Shown: positions 32,880 through 43,900 of the stretch, piece after piece | Layout of the letters: each line of letters begins with the position of its first letter | Position numbering within the stretch: position 1 is the stretch's first letter | Assembly (NCBI RefSeq): GCF_026914185.1 | Contig: NC_070573.1 | Coordinates: forward strand, 1,860,001 to 1,924,000 | Source of the DNA: Puccinia triticina | Taxonomy: Eukaryota > Basidiomycota > Pucciniomycetes > Pucciniales > Pucciniaceae | DNA: 64,000 nucleotides | Direction: 5' to 3' | Program-made: the position numbers and the translations under genes | Notes under the pieces: model-generated | Seen by the model: the letters and a program-made list of their open reading frames with translations, nothing else | Told to the model about the DNA's origin: nothing | Databases searched by the model: none

Positions 32880-33392
32880 GGTTGATGATGAGGTGTTCCT
32901 GGTGTGGTTGGGTGTGGTTGGGTTCTGGGAAAGGCCCAAACTCAAGAAATCATGTTGGGAAACTCACTTCTTGTGTGTTTCTTTTTTCTGGCAGTTCTCA
33001 AGCTTCAGGAGCTCCATCACATGGCACAACATACCGTCTTCTATCTAAAACTTTGCAACACTCAAGATCGAGGATACGAATGGCTACACACGCAGAACCT
33101 AACAATCTACCGATAGCTTTCTTTGGGCCATTGATCAAAGCTCGCCAGGAGATAGCTGAACAGAAAGACATAAAGCCCGGGAAGCTTCTCCGCTGATGAG
33201 GGAAGAGGCTCCCACAGGAAAATTACAGTGATGAAAACTTGATTAGATGGATATATGTGTTGCATTTTTCTGTGGGGTTAATTTGAGCGAGCATCGTTAA
33301 CTAAGTTGGATACAGATCTGCAGGATAATTTTGTTTTTTTATAGTGGAGGAGAAACAACAAGATGGAAGAAACAATGTGTCTATCCAGCACA

Positions 33393-34931
33393 TCAGAACG
33401 CGGCCGAAGTGCCCACTTGGCTGTGCTCCTCAAGTGCAGTGGAAGTCGGGACGGACGAGAGGGGGTGTGGTTGAGCTGGGACACTTGAGGAGCCGATGGA
33501 CATTGACACTAGGGGTGGTAGGTTTTGGTTTGGGTTATGCTGGTCTGAAGGGGTTGGGGGATGGAGATGAGGCATTTGGAGGATAGCGGAGGCGGAGGGG
33601 GGGATGTTGAAGTTAGGGAAGGGGGGGGCATTGTTGAGTGGCTGCTGATTGTTTGCGCTGGGCTGGAAGAGGGCGAAGGAGGACGCCTTGGAGAGATCCC
33701 AGAGCCGGCCCATCATCTCGAGCTGCCCCTGAAGACACTCGGCTTTAACGGTCTGTTGGAGCAGGTTATCGCGCAGCCTGCGGTTCTCGTCCTCCAAGCT
33801 CTGGAGCCTCGAGGCCTGGACCTCGTTCCCCCGTCTAGCCTCGTCCTGGAGCCGGATGATCGTCGCATTCGCCTCATGGAGCCTCTGGGAGTAGAAGTCC
33901 ACCAGGCTCCTGTCGGTATCCCGCTGCTGGCTGCTGCTGTTGCTGCTGCCCGGCTCGGGCTCAAGACAGTCTCGCATCGTGTTCGAGCAGCCGCTGGTCG
34001 AGCCCCTAACGCGTCGGCCGGTCACGCCCGTCGATGAGAAGTCTTGTCTGTCCCTCGAACCCATCGGCGAGAAGTGATTGGAGCGGGGTGGGTGGGTGTT
34101 GGTCGGGCCTGGCCTTTGGAGGGACCTGGCCGGTGCAGAGCGTGCGGCAGACCGGAGGGGACTGGTTGCAGAGCGACGGACGGACTGCAACGAAGCCGCC
34201 GAGAGCATCTCCGGCGAAGTTGATGATTGGCTCCGCTCCTCCGAGGAGCGCACCGGCGCCGCTGGATTGGCGGCCGGGTTTCCGTTCGGCTCCACTTGTA
34301 TCGATGGATCGATTGGTCTCCTTTCCCGCGAGTCGTCGGCAATCTCTTCAATCGGGCCGTCCTCGATCCCTGTTAATCCCGTGGAGATTTGCATGGGCGT
34401 GCCGGTCCCTTTTTCACTGAGACATGCGTATATAAGAATAGTGATGGCGTGAGAAACAGGGAGGGGGCAGGAAGGATTATTTACATACTCGTCGGACTCC
34501 GCCCAGTTAGGGTCTTGGGAAACGAGCAACTTGGAGCGTTGGTCGATAGCCTTGGCGGCCTGCTTAGCGACGCGGATGTAGCCGGGGGAATCGTCGACGA
34601 CAGGCTGATGGACGAGGTTGCGGAACTTGGTCCTGAGGGAATGGGACTGTCGGAGCGCGCGTCCAGCCTTGCCCGCGTAGCTGTTGTACTTGTCGAGCAC
34701 CTCGTTCCACTCGGTCGTTCCCAGCGGGAGGACCGCCGAGACGCATTCGGCCAGCACGGTCATGTCTGCGGCCGAGTATCCTTGCGAGCCCACTGCCCGC
34801 CCCGTGCGGTTCTGGCGGATGACGGGCGGCGGACGAGGCTGGATGGGGTTGTCCCGCAAGGCTTGGATGGCGAGTTCGCTGGCCGGTTGCGCTTGGCGTG
34901 GGCTCGTGCTGGGCGGCTGGGCGGTGGCCAT
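33393..34931 (-). CDS. DUF6818 (Myb/SANT-like) protein with coiled coil
   Basis: Two exons, 34931-34489 and 34416-33393 (donor GTATGT, acceptor CAG), 488 residues. Residues 51-130 (YSAADMTVLAECVSAVLPLG, EWNEVLDKYNSYAG, LRTKFRNLV, YIRVAKQAAKAID) match the DUF6818 pattern, a helical Myb/SANT-like domain common in rust and other filamentous eukaryotic proteins. A Ser/Pro/Arg-rich disordered middle follows. Residues about 315-385 form a coiled coil (RLHEANATIIRLQDEARR ... LEDENRRLRDNLL) likely to dimerise, then a Pro/Asn-rich tail. This suggests a DNA- or chromatin-associated, possibly transposase-derived protein; function is inference. Long frames on the plus strand here are shadows. Confidence 0.82.
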   Translation of the reverse strand: MATAQPPSTSPRQAQPASELAIQALRDNPIQPRPPPVIRQNRTGRAVGSQGYSAADMTVLAECVSAVLPLGTTEWNEVLDKYNSYAGKAGRALRQSHSLRTKFRNLVHQPVVDDSPGYIRVAKQAAKAIDQRSKLLVSQDPNWAESDEYVNNPSCPLPVSHAITILIYACLSEKGTGTPMQISTGLTGIEDGPIEEIADDSRERRPIDPSIQVEPNGNPAANPAAPVRSSEERSQSSTSPEMLSAASLQSVRRSATSPLRSAARSAPARSLQRPGPTNTHPPRSNHFSPMGSRDRQDFSSTGVTGRRVRGSTSGCSNTMRDCLEPEPGSSNSSSQQRDTDRSLVDFYSQRLHEANATIIRLQDEARRGNEVQASRLQSLEDENRRLRDNLLQQTVKAECLQGQLEMMGRLWDLSKASSFALFQPSANNQQPLNNAPPFPNFNIPPSASAILQMPHLHPPTPSDQHNPNQNLPPLVSMSIGSSSVPAQPHPLSSVPTSTALEEHSQVGTSAAF

Positions 34932-35200
34932 CGTGGATGGTGGCTGGTCACTGGTGGGTCCGGACAGATAATAGATGGGGCGAAGTGGATGTCGGCAGCC
35001 CCTGGAGGGGGAAGAGGCCCATCTTGCATACCGACATGCAACTTTCTCATACATAAATATGTATGTATCCCACAGCTCACAACTCCAGACAGATTCATTG
35101 GCACATCTGATACAGCCCAGAACACTGGTTGAGGGCATGGAATGAGCGAAGACAGTATGGAGTACATTTCATGATATCTAAGTGCTAATTTACATAGAAT

Positions 35201-38200
35201 CTACTTCTTCTGGGATGGACGGGACAAGACACTCTTGGCGCGTTGAACATCCAACCCAGCGCTGTCAACAAGAACTTCGAGCCGGCTGAGCTCCTCCAGT
35301 ATCCTGCGGACCTTCCACTGGATCTGGCGAGGCAAAGTGGAGCCGAACAGCCAGCTCTGGCGGTCGCTGCCGACGGTGTAGATCGTCGGAAACAGCTTAC
35401 CGAGCTCGACGAGCTCGTGCAGCTTGCTTTCGATCGCCGCTTCCGCCCGCTCCATCCGCTGCTTGGCCCAGCCGAGATTGTGCGTCGCCGCGAAATGCTC
35501 CTGCGAGAGCAATCGCTGGATCGCCGTCCGGTAGACCGGCTTGCCCACCCGGATCATCGTTTCCCCGTCTATCATGAATATGTATCCGTGTAAGCTTCCC
35601 CCCCCCCCGGGAATCAGAAGCTGATACATCGTGCTTACTCTCGTGGGTGGATAGGGTGATCAGGTCGGTCGATTCCAAGGCCGACAGCACTGACAGATCA
35701 TCCTCAAAAGTTTCGCTCAAGATTGGATGCAATGGGACCTAAGCAAAGTGTGATGTGATGAGCAGACTGCAGATTGTTGAGCTGGATTTTCGCAAAGAAA
35801 CTGACCGCATCATGGGATGATAGGCGCTTGATGAGATCCCAAACCTGGTGATTAGCCCAAGGCAGATGCTTGGTCTGACCGTGCTCGCCATGGACGAAAC
35901 ATTTCCGCTTGATCTCTTCCATCGACTGGCGCACGATCTCTTCAACCGCACGCTCCACATCCAGACCACTTTCGATCTTCTGAACCAACAAGTCCAAATC
36001 CGTCAAGCGCCCGCCAACGATCTCGATCAGGCTCGAATCCTTAGCCAACACGGTGCTCTTCCGGCTGGAATCAGGCGATAATCGCTTCGAGACATATTGC
36101 AAGGCGCTCTGAAAAGTAAACCCGCCCAAACAGTTAGCGATCCAGAGGAATTGGCTGTCATATATCAGTGTGCAAAAAGCTTACATCGGCAGTTGCATCA
36201 GTCAAGACGATCGATTTGACCGGTCGAGCTGAAAAAGCTACACAACGTAAACCAAACACTTCTTGTAAGATAAAGCAGGAGCAATTATCCAGGGGAAGGC
36301 ATGCAGACCCTGGGCGAGAGGTTTCAGTGCCCCAGAGTTCTCGCTAGTAAAGACCACATGGGCAGTCTAGATAATGCATAACCTTTAGCCGTCAAATTTC
36401 GATGGATGGGGGGGGGGGGGTCATAAAATAAGAAGGCTTACTCCATTTTCCGTCAGTCGACTTGCCCAACTAGCAAGACATTCCCACAGGACCTGATGTT
36501 TGGCGGAGGCGTTGGCCGAGAAACTATGTGATGTGTGTGTGCGTTGAGAAGGAATACATGGGATCCATCTGGATAAGCGACGGAAGCCTTGTAAGACGTG
36601 ACAAACCGTTTTCACTCAACTCTTTAAGAACTACAACTGGTACATCTGAATCATTCAAATGCCTACCCAAGCAAGAAGGAAACTGATTGTCATTTCTTGG
36701 CCGCTTACACCTCTATCATGCTTTCATCGTCAACTTCATAGGTACTCACCGAATGACAGGGACACTTTGAATGACCTGCTGCAACATATCGACGATGCTC
36801 TCTTTCTCCGACTGCGAATTGCCCGCTTCGGGTTGTTGACTGGCGTGGCGGTACTGTCGATTGATGGAGGCTTGCTTGGCCAGATCTCTCAGAGCCTTCT
36901 CCGCAGTATCCAAAATCTGCAACAAACAAACAAACCTGATTATTAGGGAGCGACACGTATATCAATCAATAGGAAATAGTGATGGTATCTAACCTGATGG
37001 ATCTGATCTTCTGGGGAAGACGAGAACCCGACTTTCTGGCCAACTAGGCCGGCAGCAGCCATATCGATAGCATTATTGACCGAGGCAAAGAGCGAGAACT
37101 GAGGAAAATATCCTAATGATTTGGCCAAGTTCTGTGCAGGGGTTATTAGAGTCTATAGGTATATAAATGAAGATAGAGGCTGTTAGCCCCGGTTGAGCGG
37201 TGGACGCACTGATGTGACGATGTTATCGTTTGTTGCATCTTGTACGAGACTGGCACAATCAATCACTAGTGAATTCCTTTTTTTTTTTTTAAAAAAAAAA
37301 GGTAGATAAGACGGGCTTCTCAGCAGATATGCCTTGAAAAACAGAAGCATGTACAGATATAACACATACTTTCTTTCGCTGAGAACAGACTGGACAACTT
37401 GGGTTTTGCCACTCCCTTTGGGCCCGAGGAGGATGAAAAAGGTGCCTAAAATAGATATATGACGAGTTGGAACTGACTGACGGGAGCGAATTGCCACAGA
37501 GAAGGGAAGGATATGGGACATACCGGGTGTGCCGGACAGCCCCGCACTCAACTCTCTCACCGCATCGCCTCGTTCCTTTTCCACCGCACTGCCTGCTAAG
37601 TCAGTCGCGCCTCCACTCAAGCCACGCCCGAAGCCCAAGCGACCGACAGTCTCTTTTTGCAGCCAAGAGAAGACCGGACTGGAAAAGAACAGTCAGCCGA
37701 GCTGGACAATCCAGGAGTAGCTTAGTTTGATGCGCACTTCTGCTGGAGATCAAATGTTCCGATTCTGTTGAGAAAGAAGCGTGTTCAGCGTTCGGCGGGT
37801 TCTCCGAAGTGGAGAGGGAAGGGAACATACATGTGTGATTTGATGAAAAACTGCCGAACGGGGTCGAAGAAGGTGTAGCTGATACCGCCGAGCAGGAGGG
37901 CCAAGATGGGGAGGACGATCTTGGGATGGGAGCCGAGCCAATTGCGGGCCGTTTTCGCATGTACTCGGGGGCTGAAAGGGAGGGCATCAACCGGGGACGA
38001 ATCGGAGAGACGAGGGTGGAGGCGGGAGGGAGGCTAACGAGTACAAGATTCTGATCCGTGTCGAGCTGCCCGCTGGGCCTCCTTGGAAGACGAAGCCATG
38101 TAAACAGCTACGGGCAATCGCAGCCGACCGAGTCCCGTCGAGTGTGACGTGTGCGATTTGGATAGGGTCCTTGGGAGTGGGCATATGAATCTCCTTAACC

Positions 38201-39261
38201 CTGCCAAGCTGGCTCCCATCACTTATATCAGTCTCGTGCTTTAGGGCAATAATAGCACGGGTGCCACCTACCGGGCGGAACAATGTCCACAGGTCTTCTT
38301 GGGTGGGGATCGGGCCGTCGAATTCGACTTGCACCTTCCGGTTAGGAAACATGTTCATGTCCTACTTTGGCAGTCAAAACAAAAAAAAGGGAGAGCTATG
38401 AGCAACTGGCCAAGCCAAGACCAGCCCGCAAAAGGAGCTTACCTCCAACCAGGGCTTTCCCTGAGGAACAGATGAGAGCGGGTAAGTGCGGCTGAAGATA
38501 TCCGATGACTGTCAATGATTGAACATACTTGGACGACGTGGACGTCAGGGCGTGTGTTGAGCAGCCAGAACGGCTTGAGATTGAGATGGCCAATTTTATC
38601 GAGAAGGTGGGTGCGCAGGAGGGCGGGGTTGAGGGGAGCAGGCGAGGCGAATCGGACGAATGCGCCGCCCTCCTTGACGCGCGGCTGGAGCTGGACGATC
38701 TCGAGCGGAGCCGGAGAAGGGTATCCGGCGAGATCGGCGAGGGCCCGGAGGCGGCGCTCCAGCTCCTGCGGAGAAGCCGACATGGCGATCAGTCCATCTC
38801 TCCTCCGGTCTCCCTGTGAGTCAAGCCCTAGAGCGAGGCGGTACCTTCGGGGTCGAGCCTAGTAGACGGCCTCGGAAGTCCAGCCGTCCCAGGCTGATCG
38901 GATAAAGACCTGCACGGAATCCAAGATTGGGTTTTGCCGGACATAGTGCTCAGCTCCATTGGCCGTGGATATGGCCGTCCGGGAGCACTCACCGCTGAAG
39001 AACATCCATGTGCCCGACGAGTGAGCCGGCGTGCGACCATCCTGCACAGCCCGAGGAACGCCACACCGTGATCAGACTGCAAGACATCCTAGGGATTCCA
39101 CAGCAAAGAAAGAAAGAAAGAAACAGGGTGCGTACGTTGGTAAGCGAATGAGACGATGTGCACACCCTGCGGCGAGCGATGAGGGGGGTATGCGCGCGAG
39201 GGAACCCGGACGGACGAAGGGTGCTAGGAGGGGTGGGGTGTGGGCGGACCGGGAGGATCAT
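35201..39261 (-). CDS. YME2: Mitochondrial inner-membrane protein Yme2 (RNA12)
   Basis: Yme2 maintains mtDNA/nucleoid structure from the inner membrane. My model has 21 exons on the minus strand (first 39261-39136, last 35568-35201; 2541 nt, 846 residues, the family's usual size). Features in order: an Arg/Ser-rich presequence without acidic residues; TWMFFSGLYPIS (the conserved 'FFDNVFP' site); an RRM at about 160-250 interrupted by a micro-exon of 18 nt (38460-38443, GKPWLE) just before it; a membrane segment at 270-287 followed by FDPVRQFF; Walker A GPKGSGKT at 367-374; VIDCASLVQDATND; HVVFTSENSG; LTDATAD; and GGRLTDLDLLVQKI. Frames join in phase at every intron. One intron (38271-38209) is 63 nt and open in frame, so its retention would add 21 residues. 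Confidence 0.93.
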
Positions 39262-39552
39262 CGTGGGTGGCGTGTCATGTCCTATGCCGGGGCCACTGCC
39301 GGCAAGCGCTCCCCGGGAGCGGCCGCTGCACGGGCCGGGCCTCACGCCACACTGCCCGCCGGCTGGAGGACCAGCTCACTAGGCATTGCCTGTCTTTTAA
39401 CAACTGCCATCCAAGCTCACAGCTCAATCGATGGAAACCATGTTTGTATATGATGCCCCCGTGTGGCTCTCTTTGGATTACGGAGTTGTAATGTTACAGC
39501 ACATATATATGTATAAAAAAAAAAAAAGATGTCGACTGGGAGGAGCTCATGA

Positions 39553-40520
39553 TTACCCCAGCTTGATGGCATTGGCGCCACTGGAGTGGGGTTTGAACCG
39601 GGCGGTAGCTTGCCGAGTGGATTTCTTGAGCGGATTCGGGCGGCTGCCGCGCTTGATGGAGACGTCGAACTGGGGGTCGGCCGTGCGCTGGCCGGAGTTG
39701 GCTTTCTCGAGGGAGGAAGATTTGATGCGTTTCTCGAGGATTTTGTCTCTCTGCTTGGCGAGTCTTTGGAGGGAGTTCCGGATCTTGAGCCGCCTGTTCT
39801 CCGAGCTCCCGCCGCCGCCGGCCGTCAGCTCGATGTTGATCTTCCGGGCCTTCTTCTCCACGTTCTCCCTCGAGTTCGCCGGCCCGCCGGTCTCCGCACT
39901 CAGCGGGGTGTGGTGCAGCCGGAGCGCCTTCTGCAGGGCCGCCGAGCTCTCGAACTCGATGAACCCACAGCCTTTCGTCGCTGGCGGCTTGCCGTCCGTG
40001 GACTGGCTCGTTTTCGGAGTCATCAGCCTCACCGACGGCTCTTCCCCTGCCAGATACCCATCAGAAATAAATAAATGAATAAAGCCAAAGGCTGCGTGTC
40101 GCGATGGGCTTGTTGGGGGCACTGACCACAATGTTCTGAGAAGAAGCTCTTGAGCCGCTCGACGGAGATGTCGAAGGGCAGGTTGCCGACAAACAGGATC
40201 AGTTTCGAGCTCTTCCGTTTCTGGATCTCTTCCTTCTCTTTCAGCTTGGCTGCGTTCTTCCGCTTCCTCCGCTTGGATGCCGTCGTGACGATCGTTTCGG
40301 GCTTGGGTTTTTCATCCTCGTTCTCCTCTTCCTCCGGCTGTGTTTTCTCTCGTTTGCGTTTCTTGGATGCTTTGGTGTTCTCTTCTGGCTGGTTGTCCTC
40401 CTCGTCCTGCTCGGGGAGTGCCTGGCTCTTCTCCTCGAGGAGCTCCTTGATCTTCTTCTTGCTCCTGAATGCGCTCGTCTTGAGCTGTTTCTTCGTCGGT
40501 CGCTTCGCTGTCTCCGCCAT
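39553..40520 (-). CDS. NOP6: Nucleolar RRM protein, Nop6-like (ribosome biogenesis)
   Basis: Exons 40520-40127 and 40046-39553 (295 residues). A Lys/Glu-rich N-terminus with KKRKRE and KRRKRK nuclear signals precedes one RRM: RNP2 LFVGNL at 109-114 and RNP1 KGCGFIEF at 156-163. The C-terminus is basic (RLKIRNSLQRLAKQRDKILEKRI and RGSRPNPLKKSTR). The single RRM plus charged flanks fit yeast Nop6, a small-subunit assembly factor; Nop12-type proteins are longer, so Nop6 is preferred but not certain. An in-frame upstream ATG at 40583 would add 21 residues. It shares a short intergenic region with the divergent gene at 40923. Confidence 0.75.
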
Positions 40521-40583
40521 CCTGCTGCTGGGTCTTCCTGCTGGGGGTCTGCTCGCTTCCCCCGGGTGAGTAGTGTCTGCCAT

Positions 40584-40922
40584 GTTGCATATCCGCCCAT
40601 ATTGCATATCGCATGCCCCGCGGCTCCTCCGGCCCGCCCGCCGGCCCGCCCGCTCCGGCCCGATGGGACAAAGGACCGATCGCCAGATCCGCCAGCCCTG
40701 GACCCATATTTACTCCATAATGGAGATGGAGATGGAGAAGAATGTTGATGAGCAAAAAGATATATATAAATATCTATCTATCTATTTATTTGTCCGGGCA
40801 TATGCAGCAGGCCAGATCAGCAGCTTATTTATGCACACTCTCGCAGGCATCGGACATCCACCCATCTCGTCTTCGCCCGACTCCCAGCAACCCAGCCACA
40901 GAAAACATTAATCCATTTTGTC
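40584..40922. promoter_or_regulatory. Divergent promoter region between NOP6 and the phase-1-intron gene
   Basis: About 340 bp between two start codons on opposite strands. It holds a GC-rich CCGCCCGCCGGCCCGCCCGC block near 40630 and an AT-rich ATATATAAATATC stretch at about 40761. No specific factor site is claimed. Confidence 0.45.
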
Positions 40923-43900
40923 ATGGACAGGACACTGCTGCCCTTCCAGTCCCGGCCCCCTCTCCCCTCCGGCTCGCCCTCCGCCGCCAGCCGGTTCGCC
41001 CGCCACCCGCAATCGCCGCTCTTCCGTCTCGCCATCGCCCGCCGCCCGCCCCTCCTCGCACCCGGATCGACCTCCTGCAGCACTGGCCTCCATCCCCGGC
41101 CACCCACCCCCTTCCATGCTCGGCGTTCCGACCATCTGGCCCAGCAGCCGTCTGCCTCCCACACCCGCTCCTTCTCCTACGGTAAGCAGCCACTGCCGGC
41201 CCATTCCCAAACTGACCCTCGCCTGCTCAAGTGTTTGTTGTCAACAGACGACCAGTCCCTGGCTAAGGACCGCACCATGGGATCGTCAGCTTACACCGAC
41301 CTTGACGGTAAGTCGTTATATATACAAGATTGGCTCCACCCATCAGCAAGCTTGGCCTTCCTTCCCGGCTTGATCTCTTATCTCTTCTGCTGGAAACTCT
41401 GAGCCTGCCCATAGAAGAAGGGCACTGTGTAGATTCTGTATGCTTCGTGTACTCCCCTATGTTCCCTCTCACCAGTCAGTGTCTGGGCAGCTGTCCCTCT
41501 GCACTCCGCAGGGGAGAGCGTCATAGCTCATGGGCTGTTGATCATGTCTGCGGCTTCCTTCGTTCCTTGAATCTGTTTGTTCATGTATTTATGTGTTCAA
41601 ATGTGTGACTTGCAAGAAGATATCATCGGTCGGTCGGTGTCCAGTCATCGCTTGGATCCGGCTTGTTCGGAATCGAGCAGAGTGGGTGGTAAGCTGACCT
41701 CCATCTTCCCTCTCCCTAGAAGAGCAGCCTGGTATTTACACTAGTGTTTCCAGCAGTCCCCGATCATCCAGCCCAGCCCCTCAGCCTCCCCCCAGCCCAC
41801 CAGCGCTCTCTCAGTGTTCCGGCCACTCCGGTCGACCGGAGCCCCGCCCGGGTGCGCTTCGAGCGAGCGATGGCCGGAGGAAGCGACCGGCTGGCTGACC
41901 GGAGGCCGCCGGAACGGCCGAGCAGCCCCGGCGCCACCCCGACCAACACCACCGGCTCGCCGGCTTCGACCGAGCTGCCCGCCGGCCCATCGGCAGGCGA
42001 CCTCTACCATCCACTCCCACCCGATGCTATCGATAGCCAACACTCAGGTAACTGCAAGCCTTCTCTCCTGGATCCTAATGAAACTCTCGCTTTTGCGTCC
42101 CCAGAGTCAGGAAGAGGATATCCTGAATCGAGAATCGATGGGCTTTGTTTGTTTGGCCATCGATCTTGAAGGAAGACCCTTTCCCCTTGTTGAGCGCGCC
42201 ATCATATCCAGCTCCACCCTGTCCATGGCGGCCATCTCCCTCGCCAGAGGATACATATTTTATTTGTTGTACATATGTAATATCTTGAATTGAACCATCT
42301 ATCTTCCCTTCCGCCCTCGCCAGCCCGGCCATCCAGTCCTCACCCGCAGCCACCTCCGCCGCCGTCGGGCCCGAGTACCACCACCCTCGGCGACAATCAG
42401 CAGCCGGATGTGAAGTCTACCCATCAGCAGCTTCCCCCATCTACCACGCCCACCGACCTTCCGCCGCAAGTGTTCCCTGGAAAACTCAATCCCCTGCTGC
42501 CGCCCCCAGCCCCCGCACCCAGATCAGCCCGCCAGATCAGCTTTCCACGCCCGTTCAGGCGCAGCTTGTCCCTCGAGCCCTCCGCCGTCCAGCTCCCCCC
42601 ATCCCCACCACCCGAGTTTGACTTCAGTTCATTCGACAACCCGCCCGCCCACTCTGCTTCTTCCTCGCTGCTGTACAGCCTCTTGGACGGTTGAGTTCAC
42701 TCTCCATCCCCATCCCCATCCCCCCCCCCCCCCCCCTCCCCCATTCCGGCTCGCTTAACATCCATACATACATACCAAACAATAAATAAATATTTTGTGT
42801 TCCATCCAGATTCACCTTGCATGTCTAATCATCACTCGACCAATCACGACCTATCCGGTCAGTCCCTCCCTCTCACGTGCTGTTAGAGCATAGTAAGCTA
42901 ACCCCGCCCCGGCTTGAGGACTCTTGATAGGCCGCCCACTGATAGATCTGACTGATGGGCCAGAAGAGCCGACCGGCACCGGGAAAAGCCAACGCGCTCC
43001 TCATGACCGCCAACGCCCCACTCGAACACCATTCAGCCATTTCACTCCACTAAGCTCCCCAGTGATCTCTGAAAGACCATTCCTCTCCTCTGTCCTCTCC
43101 TCCCCTCCAACCGAATACATTCCTAGCCGGTATCGGAACAGGCCTGAGGAGCTAAGCCAGCATTCCCCGCGACAGAATCAGAACGGTTTGTGATGAGCTC
43201 CCTGCCACACTTGATCCCGATCATTCTTATTGATGATCGAGTTGGGTGTTTTGATGCAACAAAGAAATAGGTTCCGAGTTATCCGAGATACTCCGAAGCT
43301 TAGATGAGAGTATCTCCAATCGTGAACCCACACAGAAAACAGCACCAGGTCAGCCTCTGAAGTTTCACCCATCTCCCCGGTTCCTTACATAAAACCAAGA
43401 GGAACTGATCATGTGTGGCCTCTCTGAAACCGACAAGTCGGGGAGCATTCTCCCTCCCGCAGGTCGACTCCTCATCAACCATCTTCGGACCACACTGCTT
43501 CAGGGCCAACTGAGAGACAAACTGGTAATGCGCCACTCATCATAATTTTTTTTTTCCAAATGGCGAAGACCCGGAGACTCAGACATTCTTGTTTTGCTCT
43601 ATTTGCTATCCCGCCCTTATTATCCCCACCTCCAAGCTCATCGCTCAGCTAGTCATACTCCCCGCAACCAATCCTCTTCTCGAGGGCATTCGAAGCCGGC
43701 CTCATTCCCCCCCTCCCCCGCGCCAGTGGACCGTGCCCCTACTGGTAAACCAGTCCCACCTTTTCTTTCAGCCTTGAACTTGATTGCACATCCTGACACG
43801 AATTATTGTGTGTTCCTTCAGCAACAGTGGCTTCCTCCAAGCGTTCCCATAGTCGGGCGCCCTCAGTACATTGGTCGGTCCACCACTCCCCGGCCGCTAG

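Noticed and set aside
33561..35132. Long plus-strand frames opposite the DUF6818 gene
   Set aside because: Antisense shadows in GC-rich coding sequence; the minus strand has the domain, splice sites and consistent frame.
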